Origin: Commensalibacter oyaizuii
GTDB taxonomy: Bacteria; Pseudomonadota; Alphaproteobacteria; Acetobacterales; Acetobacteraceae
Direction: 5' to 3'
Assembly (NCBI RefSeq): GCF_029953265.1
Contig: NZ_JASBAO010000001.1
Coordinates: forward strand, 1,626,001 to 1,690,000
Length of the DNA: 64,000 nt
Below are positions 26,170 to 35,453 of the stretch, piece by piece. The notes beneath the pieces were generated by a model. That model did no database searches. It had not been told where the DNA came from and worked only from the letters and a program-made list of their open reading frames with translations. Position 1 is the stretch's first letter, and the number at the start of each line of letters is the position of its first letter. Both the position numbers and the translations under genes were made by a program.

Positions 26170-26526
26170 CTTATTAACGCTCTAATTTCCAAATATATTT
26201 CTACTTTACTGAAGCTAGGGTCAGGATGATGATAATCATTCTCTGACCCAATATCGCATTTGCTTATGATTTGTTTATATTAAGCTATTAATCGTATATA
26301 CAGGACATTGTAACATATATATTCTATTTTGGCTTAGTATTTAGAATTAGCATATATTTTTTTACAACATAGTTAATTCTAAGCGCATTAAGAAGATTTT
26401 TCGTATTATCCTCAAAGATTTTTACCCTTAGAAGAGCTGTTGTACAACTACAATCACCTATTCCACCAGAAGTTGAATATTATATTTGAAAATAAATTGG
26501 TCTTGCAAAGTAGAGAAATAATATAA
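26170..26526. other. Gene-free region after trmB
   Basis: These 357 bases hold a hairpin and Fur-box-like sequence near 26218-26249, then AT-rich DNA with no ORF that has a ribosome site. They must also contain whatever promoter serves the small gene at 26527. Confidence 0.5.
26218..26249 (+). terminator. Hairpin after trmB, containing a Fur-box-like core
   Basis: GGGTCAG (26218-26224) pairs with CTGACCC (26243-26249), and inside, GATGAT pairs with ATCATT (one G-T). The inner 19 bases, 26225-26243, agree at 17 of 19 positions with the E. coli Fur consensus GATAATGATAATCATTATC. No U-tract follows. Either a trmB terminator or an operator; the gene downstream is of unknown function. Confidence 0.45.
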
Positions 26527-26901
26527 ATGTTATTAGCTGATTTTAGATTTAACTCTTTAAATATTTATTTCAATCAAGATGATGCCGAGAAAACAATAAA
26601 ATTACTGCAAAAGATAATTATCAAAGAACAAATTAATATTCCTATTCGCACTAAAACACAAACAGATCATATTCAATATAATGACACAGATTTAAACAAT
26701 GATTATGTTTATCGGAGCCGATCTAAGATCATTCTCTACTTATCTTTAGAAACAATTGGGTATGCAACTTATAAATTAGAGCAATATTTAATCAAAAATA
26801 GTTTCTTCCCCGCAGAGTTGTGTGAATGCAGTCCTGTTAATCAAAACCTTCAAATAAAACACGGACATGCTATTAATATTTATTTGATAGACCGACTTTA
26901 A
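26527..26901 (+). CDS. Hypothetical protein, 124 residues
   Basis: I do not recognise this protein. It has 124 residues, mixed charge, no signal peptide or membrane span, and two close cysteines (ELCECSP). A predicted helix runs about residues 17-35 (DDAEKTIKLLQKIIIKEQ), with beta-like stretches YRSRSKIILYLSLE and AINIYLIDRL, so a small alpha/beta domain is likely. The ribosome site is weak and it is flanked by more than 300 empty bases on each side. It may be a lineage-specific gene; the coding call rests on frame length and plausible composition only. Confidence 0.5.
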   Translation: MLLADFRFNSLNIYFNQDDAEKTIKLLQKIIIKEQINIPIRTKTQTDHIQYNDTDLNNDYVYRSRSKIILYLSLETIGYATYKLEQYLIKNSFFPAELCECSPVNQNLQIKHGHAINIYLIDRL

Positions 26902-27209
26902 TTCATCAATGGTCTGAAATGAATTTATTTACCACTTTTTCTTTTTTTTAAAAATATATTTAATTATCAATAAATTATAATACGTCATACGGTCAAACGT
27001 CACAAATAAAATACAAATCTAGAATAATTCAATATTAAAAAACTACTTAATTATTATGTTAGATCTTGGAACAGATTCAAAGTCAAATAATGCTATTATT
27101 GCACTTTTCCATGATTATTAACTTTGTAATCTTTTATATTCGTTTTTTATTATGTTGTAAGTCATTAAAAAAGCTCGTTATCATTTATATAACAAGCTTA
27201 GAAAATAAA
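26902..27209. other. Gene-free AT-rich region
   Basis: These 308 bases contain no convincing ORF; the only structure noted is the terminator of the dedA-like gene at 27171-27199. Confidence 0.5.
27171..27199 (-). terminator. Intrinsic terminator of the DedA-family gene
   Basis: AAGCT-C-GTTAT (27171-27181) pairs with ATAAC-A-AGCTT (27189-27199) with one mismatch; on the minus strand it is followed by TTTTTTAATG, a good U-tract. It lies 11 bases past the stop of the gene at 27210. Confidence 0.7.
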
Positions 27210-27857
27210 CTAACCCAACTCTTTATCTAATTCAGCAGCTTCTCGCTCGGCTTCTTGTTGAGCATGTTCGATTAATCTTTTTTCATTTTTATGGATGAAC
27301 CACATAAAAGAGAGCAAAATAACACCACCAATAATCCCTAATATGATTCCAATGGTTCCTTCGAGTTGTAAAATTTGCTTGCCTAGGAAATAGGTGACAT
27401 AACTATAGCCCCCAGCCCATGCAATACCGCCCAAAGCATTGTAAAACATAAAGCCTTTCCAAGGCATTTTGTTCGCACCAGCCAATAGAGCAGTAAATAA
27501 GCGCAACAACACAATAAACCGCCCTATAAAAACAACTTTACCGCCGTGATGTTTAAATAAATACTGACCGAGTAACAATCGTTCTGAAGTCAGTTTTATC
27601 TTGGGGCCATATTTTTTAAGGACATGATATCCAATTTTATGCCCTATTAAATATCCAAAATTATCCCCCATAATGGCGCCAATAATTGCAAATAATGCAA
27701 TCAAGTGAATACTCAACCCACTATTAGGCGAGGCAGCATAGATAGAGGCAGCAATCAACATTGTCTCAGCAGGCAGCAACAGCCCCATACTTTCCAACAT
27801 AATTACTAAACCAATAAGTAAATACCCGTAATAACTATAATCACGGATAAAATCCAT
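27210..27857 (-). CDS. DedA-family membrane protein
   Basis: Inner-membrane protein of the DedA/SNARE-associated (VTT) family; relatives act as lipid flippases for undecaprenyl phosphate or phospholipids and affect membrane homeostasis. The 215 residues start with a short N-terminal region and membrane segments, show the DedA signature GAIMGDNFGYLIGHKIG (about 58-75), then FIGRFIVLLRLFTALLAGANKMPW, a proton-linked Arg region, and a final long span before a charged Glu/Lys-rich tail. It is monocistronic. Substrate is unassigned. Confidence 0.87.
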   Translation of the reverse strand: MDFIRDYSYYGYLLIGLVIMLESMGLLLPAETMLIAASIYAASPNSGLSIHLIALFAIIGAIMGDNFGYLIGHKIGYHVLKKYGPKIKLTSERLLLGQYLFKHHGGKVVFIGRFIVLLRLFTALLAGANKMPWKGFMFYNALGGIAWAGGYSYVTYFLGKQILQLEGTIGIILGIIGGVILLSFMWFIHKNEKRLIEHAQQEAEREAAELDKELG

Positions 27858-27982
27858 AAATTGTTCTACCAGTGTTTTATACCCATCAATATATCATAAA
27901 GTCATTTTAAATAATTTTATTTACCTTATTATCGAGCTTTATGAAACCAAAAATTAAAAATACAGAAGTACAAAAGGATGCT

Positions 27983-29089
27983 CTAAAAATCTCTAGCCTC
28001 GTCAAACCATTTCCTAATTTGCTCCTCTGAGATATCAAAAGGACACGCTTTTACTAACTGTTGAATGGCATCCCACACATCTTCTCTTTCTGTTGTTTCA
28101 ATATCTGGTAATATATTAATACTCTTGATGAATTTAAAAACAACATCTTTAACTTCATTCTCTGTTTTAACGCTGGATACTACTTTAACGGCTAATTTAT
28201 ATGCTTTAGATGCTTTTTTTTCACTTTTATCTGACCAACTGGCAAAAAAACTATTTGCTTCTCCCATAAACCATAATTTACTTTTCAATTTACTGACTGA
28301 GAAAAAATTATTCTCTGTTTTCGGTAGTTTGTTTTCTTTAAGAAGTTGCTTCAGCTCAGCTTGAATTAGCTTTCCTTGTTTGTCTTCGACAACATAAGCA
28401 ATAAACCTGCTTAATTTCGGCCAAGAGGTTAAGGACGGCATTCCTGAAAGATCAGGCATATAACGTAATCCAAGGGATTCAATATGCGTCAACTGTTTTA
28501 ACACATGAAGATTACTGACATTTCCATTTAAATTTAAGCATCTTAAATTTTTAAAAGGCAACAAATAGTCACAATTAAAAATAATATTTGCTTCACTACT
28601 TATATCTATCGATCTTATTTTTTCAGGATTTACAATATGAATGGTCTCAATATTGCCAGACAGAGATAAAGAACAAATCTGATCAGCATTATGCAACTCT
28701 ATTTTATTGCCTGCTGAATATATCGATAAATTAGCAATCTGAGCTTTGGCAAAATTGATTGAAACATCATTATATGGGCGCCAATTAAATTCTTCTATCT
28801 TTCTTTTCTTTGACCATTCTATAAAACCAGTGTCATTTCCATTGTAATGAAAAAACCTTGGAAAATTACCATAAGGATATTCTTCAGACTGATCTTCTGC
28901 TGCCGGAGTGAATAAACCATTAAAAGCATCCCAATTTATAGGAGCATCTTCTTTTAATAAAATATCATATTTCCCTTTCGATATGTTTTTATTACCAATA
29001 GAGCAACTTCCTTGACCAGCTTCAGGTTTAAATTGATATATCTGACCTGATGTCAACTCTAAATTATATTCTCTAAAGTCCTCCGGCAT
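27983..29089 (-). CDS. Hypothetical protein with leucine-rich-like repeats
   Basis: Not recognised as a named family. The 368 residues lack a signal peptide and membrane spans. Residues about 115-235 show a repeating pattern of short hydrophobic strands about 20 residues apart (IANLSIYS, ICSLSLSG, IETIHIVN, IRSIDISS, LRCLNLNG, IESLGLRY), as in a leucine-rich-repeat solenoid. The C-terminal quarter is helical and ends FDISEEQIRKWFDEARDF. The N-terminus (YNLELTSGQIYQFKPEAG) looks beta-rich. Such orphans in gut bacteria can be effectors, immunity or surface-interaction proteins, but nothing here decides. Divergent from the S9 peptidase gene. Confidence 0.6.
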   Translation of the reverse strand: MPEDFREYNLELTSGQIYQFKPEAGQGSCSIGNKNISKGKYDILLKEDAPINWDAFNGLFTPAAEDQSEEYPYGNFPRFFHYNGNDTGFIEWSKKRKIEEFNWRPYNDVSINFAKAQIANLSIYSAGNKIELHNADQICSLSLSGNIETIHIVNPEKIRSIDISSEANIIFNCDYLLPFKNLRCLNLNGNVSNLHVLKQLTHIESLGLRYMPDLSGMPSLTSWPKLSRFIAYVVEDKQGKLIQAELKQLLKENKLPKTENNFFSVSKLKSKLWFMGEANSFFASWSDKSEKKASKAYKLAVKVVSSVKTENEVKDVVFKFIKSINILPDIETTEREDVWDAIQQLVKACPFDISEEQIRKWFDEARDF

Positions 29090-29187
29090 TTGCTGATCCT
29101 TTATATAAATCTTAAAATTAGTTTTATGATATAGTATTATTTCAATAGTGGCAGATCGTGAATAAATATTGGTAAAGGATATATTCG

Positions 29188-31110
29188 ATGACTAATGTAA
29201 AATTACCACGACTATGCGGCAGCTGGATATCGCCCTTTACCCCCCAAATCGTCAGTGGAAAAAACACTTTTTTTTCCGAATTACAAACAGATCATGACGA
29301 TATTTATTGGTTAGAACGCCGTCCAGAAGAGCAAGGCAGAACCGTTCTCGTCAAATGGAATTCAACAACCAACATAACAGACATAACCCCACAAACCGTT
29401 TCAGTTGGTACACGTGTCCATGAGTATGGTGGTGGGGCATATCATGTGCATAACCAACAAATTATCTTTAGTGACCAAAAAACAAACGCTGTTTGGTTTA
29501 TAAATAGAGAGCAACAACCACTTTTAATCTTTCAAGACAAAAACTATCGTTTCGCTGATTTTCGTATCATGGATCAATATGTCATCTGTGTAGCTGAACA
29601 TCGTAAACAAGATACTGTTGAAAACTATATTGTTGCCTTGTCTTTATCCAAGCTACAGCGACTCACTATTTTAGCAAAAGGTGCTGATTTTTACAGTTTC
29701 CCACGTTTATCCCCAGACCAACATCATCTTGCTTGGATTGAATGGGATCACCCTAACATGCCTTGGGAAGCAACACGTTTATGTATCGCGGAAATTGATC
29801 AAACGCTCTGCCTACACAATATCAAAATCATTGCAGGAACCAATAATCAAGAATCATTCATCCAACCTGAATGGACATCAAATCATACTTTGATCGTCAG
29901 TAATGATCGTAGTGGTTATTGGAATCTTTATCAGGTCAACATCGATGATCCAAACCTATATGCCATAGCCCCAATAGATGCTGAAATTGGCTTACCAGCA
30001 TGGGTGTTTGGACAACAAAGCTGGTATCCACTTCATCATAATCAATTCATTGCTCAGGCAATCACCAAAGGTAATACCGAAACAATATTTATTCACGATG
30101 GGCAAATATCAAACATTAATCTCGATCATCCAGAATCTTGCCCTGTACCATTGAAAACAAATAATAGTTTTGCATGGATTAATCACTCCCCCTACTGCCC
30201 TGCTCAAATCATGATGCAAGATGCTGATGGGAAACACTATGTTTTACGCTCCTCTAGCACTATTCAACTCAGTCCAAAGGATATTTCCTATGGGCAAGCC
30301 ATAACTTTTCCAACGCAAGATCATCAACAAGCACATGCTTTCTTTTATCCACCAACGAATAAAAACTATTGCCCAACCCAAGGAGAATTGCCTCCCTTAC
30401 TGGTTTTGGCTCATGGTGGACCAACAGGGCAAACAACCAACGGTTTCAGTCTAAAAATTCAATTTTGGACAAACCGAGGATTTGCTGTAGTTGATGTAAA
30501 TTATCGCGGTTCGACGGGATTTGGTAAATATTATCGTAAATTATTACAAAAACAATGGGGAGTTCTGGATGTTCAAGACTGTATTTATGTTTGCAAAGCT
30601 TTGATTGACCAGGGCAAAGTAGATCCAAAACGGATCGTAATACGTGGCAGCAGTGCAGGGGGGTTTACTGTTCTTACGGCTTTAATTCAATCCTCGCTAT
30701 TTGCTGCAGGATCATGTTCGTACGGGGTCGGAGACCTTACAGCCCTAGCCAAAGAAACGCATAAATTTGAATCTCATTATTTAAATGGATTAATTGGTGA
30801 ATATCCAAAAGAACACCAACGATACCATGATTTGTCGCCATTAACTCATATTCACAAAATTCATTCCCCTTTGATTTTATTCCAAGGTTTAAAAGATGAG
30901 GTTGTCCCCCCCTCTCAAGCCGAGGCAATCGTCAATACTTTACAAAAAAACCATATTCCTCATGCTTATTATACGTTTCCAGAAGAAGGACATGGTTTTA
31001 GACAGCCTGAAACCCTAGTCAAAGTTTTAGAACTAGAATTATCTTTTTTTGGTAAAATTTTAGGATTTATTCCCCATGATCTAACAAATAAAGTCGATAT
31101 TCACTGTTAA
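29188..31110 (+). CDS. S9-family serine peptidase (prolyl oligopeptidase-like)
   Basis: Acyl-aminoacyl or dipeptidyl peptidase of family S9, with an N-terminal beta-propeller (about 40-370) and a C-terminal alpha/beta hydrolase domain (about 385-630). The catalytic triad is visible: nucleophile Ser489 in GSSAGGF, Asp570 in LKDEVVPP and His602 in EEGHGFRQ; HGGPTGQ forms the oxyanion loop. There is no signal peptide, so it should act on peptides in the cytoplasm. 640 residues is the normal size. Exact substrate class unknown. Confidence 0.9.
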   Translation: MTNVKLPRLCGSWISPFTPQIVSGKNTFFSELQTDHDDIYWLERRPEEQGRTVLVKWNSTTNITDITPQTVSVGTRVHEYGGGAYHVHNQQIIFSDQKTNAVWFINREQQPLLIFQDKNYRFADFRIMDQYVICVAEHRKQDTVENYIVALSLSKLQRLTILAKGADFYSFPRLSPDQHHLAWIEWDHPNMPWEATRLCIAEIDQTLCLHNIKIIAGTNNQESFIQPEWTSNHTLIVSNDRSGYWNLYQVNIDDPNLYAIAPIDAEIGLPAWVFGQQSWYPLHHNQFIAQAITKGNTETIFIHDGQISNINLDHPESCPVPLKTNNSFAWINHSPYCPAQIMMQDADGKHYVLRSSSTIQLSPKDISYGQAITFPTQDHQQAHAFFYPPTNKNYCPTQGELPPLLVLAHGGPTGQTTNGFSLKIQFWTNRGFAVVDVNYRGSTGFGKYYRKLLQKQWGVLDVQDCIYVCKALIDQGKVDPKRIVIRGSSAGGFTVLTALIQSSLFAAGSCSYGVGDLTALAKETHKFESHYLNGLIGEYPKEHQRYHDLSPLTHIHKIHSPLILFQGLKDEVVPPSQAEAIVNTLQKNHIPHAYYTFPEEGHGFRQPETLVKVLELELSFFGKILGFIPHDLTNKVDIHC

Positions 31111-31161
31111 TATTATCAAACTAATTCATGATAGTTATTGATATTAAAAAAAATAATAATA

Positions 31162-31175
31162 ATTATCATGATAAT
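31162..31175. promoter_or_regulatory. Perfect 14-bp palindrome upstream of an exported orphan
   Basis: ATTATCATGATAAT is a perfect palindrome of the ATTATC/GATAAT type found in Fur operators, in the 274-base gap between the S9 peptidase and the exported protein at 31385. It is 210 bases before that start, far for an operator, and the region is very AT-rich, so chance is a fair alternative. Confidence 0.25.
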
Positions 31176-31384
31176 GAATCATAACGAAATTATATAAATT
31201 ATTTATTATTAAGCATAATGATCATCATACTATATAAAATGACTAATTCTATTTTTAAATAAAACCATCAAGAATACTTATTTCAATGATCAACAATTAA
31301 AAATTAAATTCAATTTCTAAAATTATCTTGGCTTTTTATTTTTTTCCCCTGTAAACATTTAAAATAGAATGTAAGGAGAATGTA

Positions 31385-32173
31385 ATGAAAAAATACTCTA
31401 TATGTTTAGCGACCATCATGGCTATTGCTTATAGTATGACATCTTATGCCTATGCTAAAGATTCATTCTTTATTAAACAAGATAAATATGATTCTTGGGT
31501 TTTATCGGAATTTTATAATAATGTTTCTTTAGCTTCAGTCAAAGGATCCTCTCCTTTAACCATTGAAATAAAACCGTATCAATATAGTTCAACCATTAAT
31601 ATTAGCTATGAAAAGCTTCCCACTAAATTTAATCCGACATTAGAGCTGGATGTTGGGGATTTTAATTGCGAGTTAACAAGGGTCGGTCAGACAAACACGT
31701 ATACGACGACTTTGGAACCTATGGATAGTTTACTCTTTTTCAATGCATTAAAAGATCAAAAAGATCTTATAATTTACGCTGGCGATGATACGACCATCAA
31801 AATATCATTAAATGGCATGGACAAAGCAATAGAGGCTATGGAAGAATTTGCAAAAAATCATTACATTACCTTGCCCCGACCTTTTTCTGCGAAAATAGAT
31901 GTTTATTCTACGATGCAAATCCCAAATATTGTACCTTCTAATATATATCCTATTTTTCGCCAACAAGCTTACTTTAGAGATATATGTGATCAGGAAAAAG
32001 AACCTGCAAAACGAAATCAAGAACAAAAAGATGCTTGTGTAAAAACGCAAACATTAACCGAATTATTAAAGACACAAGGATTGTGTCAAACACGGCAAGT
32101 TATCTTACCCCAAAGCTATTTACAAACAGCCACAGTATCCTATCAATGGAAACAATGCCCATCTGAAAAGTAA
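31385..32173 (+). CDS. Exported protein of unknown function, 262 residues
   Basis: Unrecognised family. It begins with a signal peptide (MKKYSICLATIMAIAYSMTSYAYA), so it is periplasmic or secreted. The mature region is beta-rich with four or more cysteines, two of them near the C-terminus (GLCQTRQ, WKQCPSEK), suggesting disulfides. A helical stretch MDKAIEAMEEFAKNH follows GDDTTIKISLNG, a layout faintly like invasion-associated (IalB-like) proteins, but I would not name it so. AAGGAG seven bases before the ATG supports the start. Monocistronic. Confidence 0.7.
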   Translation: MKKYSICLATIMAIAYSMTSYAYAKDSFFIKQDKYDSWVLSEFYNNVSLASVKGSSPLTIEIKPYQYSSTINISYEKLPTKFNPTLELDVGDFNCELTRVGQTNTYTTTLEPMDSLLFFNALKDQKDLIIYAGDDTTIKISLNGMDKAIEAMEEFAKNHYITLPRPFSAKIDVYSTMQIPNIVPSNIYPIFRQQAYFRDICDQEKEPAKRNQEQKDACVKTQTLTELLKTQGLCQTRQVILPQSYLQTATVSYQWKQCPSEK

Positions 32174-32180
32174 ATAAAAA

Positions 32181-32203
32181 CCCTAGCCCTTCTAACGCTA
32201 GGG
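32181..32203 (-). terminator. Terminator of the dehydratase gene
   Basis: CCCTAGC (32181-32187) pairs with GCTAGGG (32197-32203) around a 9-base loop. On the minus strand the stem is followed by TTTTTATTTAC, fitting termination of the hemE-to-dehydratase run; it can also serve the convergent plus-strand gene. Confidence 0.75.
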
Positions 32204-32217
32204 CTTATACATTTAAA

Positions 32218-33177
32218 TTATCCAACCCAAGAAGCAAATTGCTTTAGATCAATATTGCCACCACTTATAATAATGCCAACCTTTTTATGCTCAACTGAAA
32301 CAACCTTTTTCATTACAGCCGCAGCGGCTAAGCAACCCGTGGGTTCGACAATCATTTTCATACGCTCTGCAAAAAATCGCATCATTAAGACTAGGTCATC
32401 GTCAGATACTGTTACAATATCTTCAACCAAAGACTGAATAATTGGAAAATTATGCATTCCCAAATGCGTTGTCGCGGCACCATCTGCAATTGTTTTGGGA
32501 GCAGAAATAGAAACAACTTCACCTTTGCGCAAGGATTGTTGTCCGTCATTGCCAAGTTGTGGTTCGACCCCTATGACTTTGACAGCCGGTAGCAAAGACT
32601 TGGCAGCAATCAAAGATCCCGCTAATAAACCGCCACCACCTAGAGGCACAATTAAATAATCGACTACTCCGACCTCCTCAATCAGTTCTTTGGCGCACGT
32701 CCCTTGACCTGCAATAACATCTGGATAATCAAAAGGCGGAATAATGGTTAACCCTTGTTCCTTAGCAAGTTGTTGTGCGATAACTTCGCGATCTTGAGAA
32801 TATCGATCATAAAAGTGAATTTCTGCGCCATATCCTTTGGTTGCAGCTATCTTTATTTTTGGTGCATCTTCGGGCATTACAATAAGTGCCCGTATATTAT
32901 GTAATTGACTGGCGTATGCTATTGCTTGGGCGTGATTACCCGATGAATAGGTCAGAACCCCCGCTCTACGTTGGGTTTCGGACAAATTTGCAATTGCATT
33001 ATATGCCCCCCTGAATTTAAATGCCCCAACGTGCTGATAATTTTCACATTTGAAATATAATTGTGCATCGACTAATTTATTCGCAGTTCTAGAGGTAAAT
33101 ACGGGGGTCAATATTGCCTTATTATTTAATCGCTGCGAGGCCAATATGATATCTTGATAGGTAACACAAAAAGACAC
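32218..33177 (-). CDS. Threonine/serine dehydratase-like PLP enzyme
   Basis: Fold-type II PLP enzyme, probably threonine or serine dehydratase (possibly serine racemase-like). From GTG 33177 it has 319 residues. That start has AAGGA seven bases upstream and avoids the 20-base overlap with hemJ that the ATG at 33207 would create. The PLP lysine is Lys54 in GAFKFRGAYN, and the phosphate-binding loop is PLGGGGLLAG near 170-180. No C-terminal ACT regulatory domain is present, so this is the short catabolic type rather than feedback-regulated IlvA. It sits 10 bases after hemJ in a hemE operon-like run; the metabolic link is not obvious. Confidence 0.86.
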   Translation of the reverse strand: MSFCVTYQDIILASQRLNNKAILTPVFTSRTANKLVDAQLYFKCENYQHVGAFKFRGAYNAIANLSETQRRAGVLTYSSGNHAQAIAYASQLHNIRALIVMPEDAPKIKIAATKGYGAEIHFYDRYSQDREVIAQQLAKEQGLTIIPPFDYPDVIAGQGTCAKELIEEVGVVDYLIVPLGGGGLLAGSLIAAKSLLPAVKVIGVEPQLGNDGQQSLRKGEVVSISAPKTIADGAATTHLGMHNFPIIQSLVEDIVTVSDDDLVLMMRFFAERMKMIVEPTGCLAAAAVMKKVVSVEHKKVGIIISGGNIDLKQFASWVG

Positions 33178-33187
33178 AAAATATTCC

Positions 33188-33637
33188 TTAAAATGGCTGC
33201 ACAACAACCATAATTACAATAATAATCATTAAAACAGCAGGTATTTCATTAACATAACGATAAAATTTTTCTGAATGTTTATTTTGATCATTTAAGAACT
33301 GTTTTCGCCACCGCGAACACGCACCATGAAACGCAAATAATAATAATACACTGATAATTTTAATCGCCCACCAGATTGAATGAAAATCTACCATTCCTGG
33401 GGTTAATGTTAGTAAAACACCAAAGATAAACGTAGTAATCATTGCTGGATTAATAATCATTCGAAGCAATTTTTGTTCCATTACCTTAAATCGTTCGCTT
33501 TCTTGTGAACCGACTTGAGTTTGACAATGGTATACAAAAAGTCTGGGCAAATAAAATTGCCCAGCCATCCAGCAAATCACAGCAATAATGTGAAATGCTT
33601 TTAACCATAAAGCATAAGGAACCAATGCTTGTATCAT
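33188..33637 (-). CDS. hemJ: Protoporphyrinogen IX oxidase HemJ
   Basis: Integral membrane heme-biosynthesis enzyme that oxidises protoporphyrinogen IX to protoporphyrin IX. The 149 residues have four membrane spans; the conserved His of LKAFHIIAVICWMAGQFYLPRLF is in the first, and a basic segment (KLLRMIINPAM) follows the second. It lies two bases after the HAD gene and is one step downstream in the heme pathway from hemE and hemN products. hemE and hemJ lie close together near the origin in several alphaproteobacteria as I recall. Confidence 0.88.
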   Translation of the reverse strand: MIQALVPYALWLKAFHIIAVICWMAGQFYLPRLFVYHCQTQVGSQESERFKVMEQKLLRMIINPAMITTFIFGVLLTLTPGMVDFHSIWWAIKIISVLLLFAFHGACSRWRKQFLNDQNKHSEKFYRYVNEIPAVLMIIIVIMVVVQPF

Positions 33638-33639
33638 TT

Positions 33640-34389
33640 TTAGTTTTTTACACCTTTTTGAGTTTGTAAAACATCTTTGATAAAATTGGTTGCTTCATCC
33701 AACGTTTGTACTCGGATTAGCCCTTTATAATTAGGTGCTGGTTTGTCCAAATCCCGTAACAATATGCAAACCATTCCCGCATCATACGCTGCTTTTAATC
33801 CAGTATCAGAATCTTCGATGACGATACAATCTTCTGGATTAACCCCTTCTTGCTCAGCTGCATAAAGATATAAATCTGGAAAAGGTTTTGGACGTTCCAT
33901 ATCACACCCTGAATGAGTACGATCTTTCTCAAACCAATGGGTTAATTTTGCTGTAGCAAATTTAATATCCATTTCTTCTAGTGAAGAATTTGATCCAATA
34001 CGATAAGGAATGCCAAAATCCTTTAATGTTTGTAAAATTGTTTCAACCCCTGCCATTTTATGTATATCGTGATACATGGCTTGAACAATTTTATCATGGG
34101 TATGTTTACGCCAATGCAAAGGCAAAGGCGTGGTCACATGACGTTCAATTTCTTTTTCAATGTCAACAAGTTGAACGCCACTAAACAATTGATGGGCTTC
34201 AGGCCCTGTAATGTTCCAACCATATTTACGGGCTTCTTCTCCTAAAACTTCGCCAACAACATGTTCACTTTCAACCAAAACGCCATCACAATCAAAAATA
34301 ACCAATTTTAGTTGACCTTCTGGATGTACAGCTTTGGGCGCTTGCTGTATTGCTTGAATAAATTCTTTCTTCATAAAGTTAACTTTCAT
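33640..34389 (-). CDS. HAD-superfamily phosphatase (CbbY/Gph-like)
   Basis: Haloacid-dehalogenase fold hydrolase acting on a small phosphorylated metabolite, probably a sugar phosphate. The 249 residues contain motif I FDCDGVLVESE with Asp33 and Asp35, a helical cap (about 45-110), motif II GSNSSLEE, and the motif III/IV region VIEDSDTGLKAAYDAGM. Its ATG overlaps the hemE stop (TAATG), so translation is coupled; an alternative ATG is at 34374. A role in phosphoglycolate or beta-phosphoglucomutase-like chemistry cannot be settled. Confidence 0.85.
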   Translation of the reverse strand: MKVNFMKKEFIQAIQQAPKAVHPEGQLKLVIFDCDGVLVESEHVVGEVLGEEARKYGWNITGPEAHQLFSGVQLVDIEKEIERHVTTPLPLHWRKHTHDKIVQAMYHDIHKMAGVETILQTLKDFGIPYRIGSNSSLEEMDIKFATAKLTHWFEKDRTHSGCDMERPKPFPDLYLYAAEQEGVNPEDCIVIEDSDTGLKAAYDAGMVCILLRDLDKPAPNYKGLIRVQTLDEATNFIKDVLQTQKGVKN

Positions 34390-35453
34390 TATGCTAATGT
34401 TCTTACCGTATTCACTAATTCATAAACGTGTTCAACGGGAGTGGAAGGTAAAACCCCATGCCCTAAATTAAGAATATGGGGTCTATTTTTTAATTCAACA
34501 CATAAATTATAAATCTCCTGTTTCAACATCTTGGAACTATGTAATAAACATAAAGGATCTATATTCCCTTGAAATCCAATTGTTGGATTAATTGTTTTAT
34601 TTAACAACGAAATATCAGCTGTTTGATCAATACCAACTGTTTTAAGCCCTGTTCCATCAATATAAGATTGTAATTTTGTTCCCGCTAAACGAGGAAAACC
34701 AATAATTGGAATATGAGGATATTTTTGTTGTATAATTCGAACAATTCGACAGGTTGGTTGAATAACGTATTCATTGAACAAAGATACAGGTAATAGTCCT
34801 GCCCAACTATCAAATAATTTTACCGCTTCAGCACCAGCTTCAATTTGTCGACATAAATAATCTGCAGTTGTTTTAACTAATAAGTTAATAATTTTTTTAA
34901 AGAGAGATGGATTTTCATACATCATTTTAAAAACAGTTGCGAAATCTTTAGAACTTCCTCCTTCAACCATGTAACAAGCAACCGTAAAAGGAGATCCAGT
35001 AAAGCCAATTAAGGTAACTGTTTTAGCTGCAGCAGTGCCAATGGAGTCAAAACTATTCACAATCTTATTTAATCGTCTTATAGCTTCTAAAACAGGTTCG
35101 GTTTTTTCTTCTGCTTGATATGGATTTAATTTTAATAAATCTTGTTCGGATTGAATAGGTGGAAGTACAGGGCCTCTACCTTCGATAAATTGTAAGTCTT
35201 GTCCCAAAGCCCAAGGAAGAATTAAAATATCTGAAAATAAAATAGCACCATCAAATGCAAAACGTCGTATAGGTTGAAGGGTAATTTCTACTGCTAAATC
35301 AGGGGTCATACATCGAGTTAAAAAGTCAGCTTGCTGTCGTAACAGTCTGAATTCAGGCAGAAATCTTCCTGCTTGTCGCATTAACCACACTGGTGGAGGC
35401 CAAATAGATTGCCCATTTAAAACAGTTAAGAGTTTTTTGTTCGTCGACAGCAT
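34389..35453 (-). CDS. hemE: Uroporphyrinogen decarboxylase
   Basis: Converts uroporphyrinogen III to coproporphyrinogen III in heme synthesis. The 354 residues show the N-terminal signature PPVWLMRQAGRFLPEFR (about 19-35), GFTGSPFTVACYMVEGGSSKDF near 150 and GFQGNIDPLCLL near the C-terminus. It is first in a minus-strand run hemE, HAD, hemJ, dehydratase. In Caulobacter hemE borders the chromosome origin, which makes the empty region just upstream of its start notable. Confidence 0.97.
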   Translation of the reverse strand: MLSTNKKLLTVLNGQSIWPPPVWLMRQAGRFLPEFRLLRQQADFLTRCMTPDLAVEITLQPIRRFAFDGAILFSDILILPWALGQDLQFIEGRGPVLPPIQSEQDLLKLNPYQAEEKTEPVLEAIRRLNKIVNSFDSIGTAAAKTVTLIGFTGSPFTVACYMVEGGSSKDFATVFKMMYENPSLFKKIINLLVKTTADYLCRQIEAGAEAVKLFDSWAGLLPVSLFNEYVIQPTCRIVRIIQQKYPHIPIIGFPRLAGTKLQSYIDGTGLKTVGIDQTADISLLNKTINPTIGFQGNIDPLCLLHSSKMLKQEIYNLCVELKNRPHILNLGHGVLPSTPVEHVYELVNTVRTLA

